Below are positions 45,080 to 48,635 of a stretch of DNA of 48,635 bases, one piece after another. The notes under the pieces are model-generated. The model was not told the DNA's origin. It worked only from the letters and a program-made list of their open reading frames with translations, and searched no databases. The DNA lies in the NCBI RefSeq assembly GCF_001311925.1, contig NZ_BBCG01000025.1, positions 1 to 48,635 on the forward strand. Direction: 5' to 3'. This DNA is from Cellulosilyticum ruminicola JCM 14822 (GTDB lineage: Bacteria > Bacillota > Clostridia > Lachnospirales > Cellulosilyticaceae). Every line of letters begins with the position of its first letter. The stretch's first letter is position 1. The position numbers and the translations under genes are program-made.

Positions 45080-47293
45080 TTAGTTTGCGAATGTAGCTGT
45101 TTTTGTTGCGTTATCCCAAGCTTTGTTTACACCAAGTAATTGAGCAACTTCACCGATTGGTGCGTATGTTCTACCTTCTTTAATAACTACTTTTGTAGCC
45201 ATTTTAACTTGAACACCGTTTACTACAGCGATATCACTATTGTTTGTTAATTGAATTGTTCTGTTTCCAGCGAAGATTGTTGTTACACCTTTTGAGAATA
45301 ATACATTGTTTCCTGTTACACCAAATGCTTCAGCAACATATCTCATTGGTACCATTGTGTATCCTGGAGCTTGAACGTAAGATCTAGCATCCATTTCTTT
45401 TTCTACACCGTTTACTGTGTATTTGTTTTCGCCGATTACGAATTTAGATGTTCCTTTAGCTAAACCATTTGCTCCTAAATCTTCTGTGTTTGGAGTACCG
45501 ATTACTAAGAAGTCTTTTAATTCGATAGTTTCTGTAGCTGAAAGTGCTGAACCACCAAGTTCTACATCATATGAACCTTCTGCTGCTGTTCTATCTGTTG
45601 TGAATTCGATATCTGAGATTTCGATTGTTGAAGCTGTTTTAGATGTACGTTTTACTGGGATAGTAATTTCTACGTATTTATCTCCATCAGCATCTGTTTT
45701 AACTTTAGATACTTTAGCATCATCCATTAAGATATCACCAGCTGTTGTTTTAACTACTGGTTCTTCTTTAACTGTGATTCCGTTTGTTACTGGTACTGTA
45801 AGAACGATTTCTTTACCGTTTTTGAACATACCTTTTTCAGCTTCTGTTAAAGTGATTTTACCAGCTTTTTGTCCTTGAAGACCTACTTTAAGAACTGCAG
45901 CTTCTGTATTTACTGTTAATACTTTTTGGATTGATGTGATTACACCACTGATTTCTTTTTCTAAAGCACGACCTGAAGCTGTAAGAACTACGTCTCCTTC
46001 TTCTTCAAGACCAGCTGTGATGTTAGCTTTTACTTCGATTTCATCTTTAGCATCTGTTGATACCATAGTTGCTGTGAAACCTACTACTTTATCATCATCG
46101 TTTACTTCTACGTCTGTGATTGTAAGGGCTTTACTATTTTCTGTATTTTTGATTTTGATAGCTTGTTGCATTGCTGCGATTGTAGCATCTTCATCAAATT
46201 CACCATCTTCATCTTCAACTTGGTTCATGAAGAAACCTTTGTTGATTACGAAGTCAACGTCACGACCGTTTACGAATGAACCTTTTTCAGCTTCTTTAAG
46301 TGTAAAGATAACTTCTTTTTGTTCACCAGCTTTGATTTCTACTACATCATCTTCATCTACTTCGATTTCACTTCCGTAAGATGTGATTTTAGCTACTTTA
46401 AGAGCTGTTGCGTTTTTAACAGCATCTCCATCTACTGAAATTGTTAAATCTCCTGCTTCTGGGTTTTTAGCTGTAGATTTTACTTTAATATCTTTAAGCT
46501 TGATTTGACCGATTGAGTCAGCTTTTAAGTTTTGTGGTAATGTAACAATGATTGTTTGTTTGTCTTTTGAGTTAACTTTAGCTACTACTGAAGCTGTATC
46601 ATTACCTTGACCAGCAAATCCGTATGTGAATTCTACTGTACCAGCGTTTACGAATTCGAAATCACTGTTTTCAAGTGTAAGTTCTACTTCTTTTTCATCA
46701 TCTTCAAGTTCTGCGAATGCACCTTTCATTGATTCTGTAAGTTTGATATCAGCTATTGTACCTTCTGTGTATAATGTTGGAAGGTCTTTTTCTTTTGTAT
46801 CAACTGTTACAACTACGTTAGCATCGCTTGTTGTAGCGAATACGAATGTTCCATTAGATACTGTTGTATTTCCACCTTTTGTTACGATAGATACTTTAGC
46901 GTCTCCACCTGTTACTTCTGCCATGATTGGGAAGTGAGCTTCTTTTTTAGCATCTACTGTGTATGTTACTTTAACGATTTCATCTGATTGTTTTTCATAA
47001 ACTGTTCCGTTTGCAAATGTTATAACGTCTTCATTTACTGTTCCATCATTAGCTGCTAATGTTGAGAAGTTCCATTCTGCATTTTCAAGTTCTAAGTAGA
47101 ATACTTCTTTTTGTCCTTCTTTGCTATCATTGAATTCAACTTTAACTGCATTTGATGTTGTAATATCATCTTTTGTTAAGTTAAGAGTTTCTTTTGTTAA
47201 GCTATTTTTTGAAGCTGCCATTGTTACAACTGGAACAGCTGATACTACCATTGCTGATGCAAGAACTACTGCTAATTTTTGACGTAATTTCAT
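45080..47293 (-). CDS. Secreted copper-amine-oxidase-N-domain protein, paralogue 7
   Basis: 737 residues, the close partner of paralogue 6. Signal peptide MKLRQKLAVVLASAMVVSAV. Motifs: TTSNAVKVEFNDSKEGQKEV, IKAGEQKEVIFTLKEAEKGS, GRALEKEISGVITSIQKVLT, LQGQKAGKITLTEAEKGMFK and FTTDRTAAEGSYDVELGG. The terminal domain reads GYTMVPMRYVAEAFGVTGNN and LLGVNKAWDNATKTATFAN, slightly shorter than the usual FENK tail. Like its relatives it has no SLH, sortase or choline-binding anchor. AGGAGGA precedes the ATG. Upstream are TTACA-type repeats (47477-47501), though no consensus promoter at the spacing seen for paralogues 3, 4 and 6. Confidence 0.87.
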   Translation of the reverse strand: MKLRQKLAVVLASAMVVSAVPVVTMAASKNSLTKETLNLTKDDITTSNAVKVEFNDSKEGQKEVFYLELENAEWNFSTLAANDGTVNEDVITFANGTVYEKQSDEIVKVTYTVDAKKEAHFPIMAEVTGGDAKVSIVTKGGNTTVSNGTFVFATTSDANVVVTVDTKEKDLPTLYTEGTIADIKLTESMKGAFAELEDDEKEVELTLENSDFEFVNAGTVEFTYGFAGQGNDTASVVAKVNSKDKQTIIVTLPQNLKADSIGQIKLKDIKVKSTAKNPEAGDLTISVDGDAVKNATALKVAKITSYGSEIEVDEDDVVEIKAGEQKEVIFTLKEAEKGSFVNGRDVDFVINKGFFMNQVEDEDGEFDEDATIAAMQQAIKIKNTENSKALTITDVEVNDDDKVVGFTATMVSTDAKDEIEVKANITAGLEEEGDVVLTASGRALEKEISGVITSIQKVLTVNTEAAVLKVGLQGQKAGKITLTEAEKGMFKNGKEIVLTVPVTNGITVKEEPVVKTTAGDILMDDAKVSKVKTDADGDKYVEITIPVKRTSKTASTIEISDIEFTTDRTAAEGSYDVELGGSALSATETIELKDFLVIGTPNTEDLGANGLAKGTSKFVIGENKYTVNGVEKEMDARSYVQAPGYTMVPMRYVAEAFGVTGNNVLFSKGVTTIFAGNRTIQLTNNSDIAVVNGVQVKMATKVVIKEGRTYAPIGEVAQLLGVNKAWDNATKTATFAN

Positions 47294-47476
47294 TATCTAG
47301 TCCTCCTAATTATGTCTAAGTTTAAGTTTGTTTTTAAAGTTATAAGTTTTGCAAAATACATATATTCAAGAGATTTTGTGTATCTATTAAATTTAAAGTG
47401 CTATATTTAGTACATACCTACTAACTAATTGAATGATTCTATTTTTTATATTTACATATTACAGTTTTAATATTTG

Positions 47477-47501
47477 TGTAATACTTTGTAATATGTCGTA
47501 A
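47477..47501 (-). promoter_or_regulatory. TTACA-type repeats upstream of paralogue 7
   Basis: TTACA at 47477-47481 and 47487-47491 and TTACG at 47497-47501 on the minus strand, ten bp apart, within CGACATATTAC, which matches the element at 39127-39141. It lies about 185 bases before the ATG. A possible -10 (TATAAA, 47445-47450) has a poor -35. Confidence 0.35.
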
Positions 47502-47980
47502 TCTCTTTTTTACATTTTGCTATTTTGAACACCGCTGTGTTCCGTGACTTTATTATAGCCTAAGGCCTTCTTTTATTTCAATAGCCATTTATTGGAATAG
47601 CAAGTCATACACATTTTCTTTGCATTTATATACCATAATACTTAATCACAGAATTAGGCCCTATCCCTTGATAGATATATATTAACTTATTTTAAATTAA
47701 AGTACATTTTCCCATTAATTACTTAATAATTTTAACATTTATTTAATATTTATTTGAAATATATATATTTCACACTTATTTTCACAACTCTACAAACTCA
47801 CATTCTAAACCATTCTATAAGTTATAAACCTTTCACCAACTCCTTATGTACTCCTTGCACATAACATATTACCTTTTAGCTGTACACCTTACTTATTACT
47901 ATAAACGTGCATAAATTCACCCAATTAATTACTAACAGATTAAAGGGATAATATTCCAATATAAAAGGGTGTACTTTTCC
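47502..47980. other. AT-rich spacer without recognisable genes
   Basis: About 480 bases between the control region of paralogue 7 and the transposase remnant. No frame longer than a few tens of codons has a ribosome binding site, and no strong hairpin or repeat is apparent. It may hold the outer edge of the decayed IS. Confidence 0.5.
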
Positions 47981-48635
47981 CTATGCAACACCTCGTTTTT
48001 TTAAAATATTTTGAATTGAAATCTCTTTTATTGCTTGCTCATAAATCCAAGTTATTTCAAGGCGTTTCACTTCATTTCTAGCCTGCTTTAATCCCTTACT
48101 AAATTCTAATGACATGTCTTGAACTTCTGTTCGCAGTATAGATAGCATAGCATCAATAAGCACATATATCGTTTTATTCCTCTTATTGTATGAATCTGAT
48201 ATTTATCAAAACCTACTCGTCTTTTTGTTTCTCTATAAAAATGTTTCAATAGGCCAATCTTTTAAGATAATAATTTAAAATCTGTTTAGTAGACAGTTCA
48301 GTATCTAGACTAATAAAACATTTTAAGGCATGCTTATTCCAAAGAGCATTTTCAGGCCAACTCATAATAATCTTTACCTTTTTGAATCCATTAATTCTAC
48401 CCTATCTGAGTTGCAGCATTAAATAATGCCACACAACTATACCAACTATCAGCTAAAACATAACCTTTGTTAACTGGATGCGGTAGCTCTTTTAATAGGT
48501 TTGTAGCTATTTCTATTTTATTGGACGCATCTTTTTGATAAAGTACAATGTCATACGTGAGCACAATGTCTCCACATCGAAGCATAACAGTAACAAACTG
48601 ATGTCCATATACTGTTTTTCTTTTTAAATGGAAGT
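47981..48635 (-). pseudogene. Degenerate DDE transposase, cut by window edge
   Basis: Pieces of one transposase in several frames: KRKTVYGHQFVTVMLRCGDI, LPHPVNKGYVLADSWYSCVA (the ADSWYS block is typical of a DDE core), then in other frames SLDTELSTKQILNYYLKR, a TrpProIleGlu-ThrPhePheArg-GluThrLys block, FDKYQIHTIRGIKRYM, and finally a 60-codon end to KKRGVA. Stops and frameshifts separate them, so it is inactive. The 60- and 62-codon frames inside it are not genes. The arrangement fits an IS4/IS701-like transposase. Confidence 0.75.

Noticed and set aside
31548-46937. Many plus-strand frames of 60-159 codons opposite the surface-protein genes
   Set aside because: They are antisense shadows of strongly coding minus-strand genes, rich in Ser/Thr/Val from reversed Lys/Glu/Asp codons, without ribosome binding sites or recognisable motifs.
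28704-47293. Copper-dependent amine oxidase enzymes
   Set aside because: Only the small N-terminal-like domain is present; there is no catalytic amine oxidase domain, no topaquinone Asn-Tyr motif and no His copper ligands.
28704-47293. SLH- or CWB2-type surface-layer anchors
   Set aside because: No SLH triplets or CWB2 repeats were found in any of the seven proteins.
47981-48585. Two small genes of 60 and 62 codons
   Set aside because: They are in-frame pieces of one decayed transposase.
1-48635. tRNA, rRNA or CRISPR arrays
   Set aside because: No cloverleaf, rRNA-like or regularly spaced direct-repeat pattern was seen; the only regular tandem repeat is the coding 21-bp one.

Overview
The window is AT-rich DNA with Gram-positive features: strong AGGAGG-type ribosome binding sites, secreted proteins with classical signal peptides, and poly-A/hairpin/poly-T terminators. 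Gene content (Wzm/Wzt and TagGH-like transporters, CDP-glycerol transferases, a WbaP-type initiating transferase, large secreted proteins ending in copper-amine-oxidase-N-like domains) suggests an anaerobic clostridial Firmicute, perhaps a Lachnospirales or Cellulosilyticum-like lineage. That placement is inference. It reads as a surface-glycan and surface-protein (S-layer-like) locus with decayed insertion sequences at both edges and one place inside.

Positions 248-13448, minus strand, form one long operon that starts with rfbA-rfbB. It continues with a Wzm permease carrying an unusual N-terminal ectodomain, a Wzt ATPase with a C-terminal substrate-binding-type domain, and a very large methyltransferase / coiled-coil / GT2 / GT4 fusion resembling WsaE. 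Then come the four genes for GDP-D-glycero-D-manno-heptose (hddA, gmhA, hddC, gmhB), a membrane acyltransferase and a small membrane protein. Positions 13702-24746, minus strand, form a second operon that again starts with rfbA-rfbB. It encodes two CDP-glycerol-transferase-like proteins, several GT2 enzymes, a second ABC exporter without the extra Wzt domain, a remnant of an ILEI-like protein and a GtrA-like flippase. A strong hairpin at 13622-13660 separates the two operons.

Positions 24943-28554 hold a divergent pair: an O-antigen-ligase/polymerase family protein (minus), which could be the protein-glycan transferase, and a WbaP/WsaP-like initiating sugar-phosphate transferase (plus). Together the set matches the S-layer glycosylation (slg) clusters known in Geobacillus, Aneurinibacillus and Paenibacillus: initiation on a lipid carrier, chain growth, methyl capping, ABC export, and transfer to a surface protein.

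Positions 28704-47293 carry seven paralogous secreted proteins (477-809 aa), all on the minus strand, nearly all monocistronic with their own terminators. At least three have strong sigma-A-type promoters preceded by an identically placed pair of TTACA boxes 11 bp apart. They have no SLH or CWB2 repeats; the shared C-terminal copper-amine-oxidase-N-like domain is a candidate wall anchor. They are plausible acceptors for the glycan made upstream.

Five genes in the glycan region are interrupted by single-base losses, at least five of the six events in homopolymers, while the seven large surface-protein genes are all intact. This is either residual sequencing error or real decay of the glycan pathway, and it should be settled before biological interpretation. 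IS remnants lie at 1-235, 40971-41564, 41765-42400 and 47981-48635; the third has split the terminator of a surface-protein gene and is still bounded by a 9-bp target duplication.
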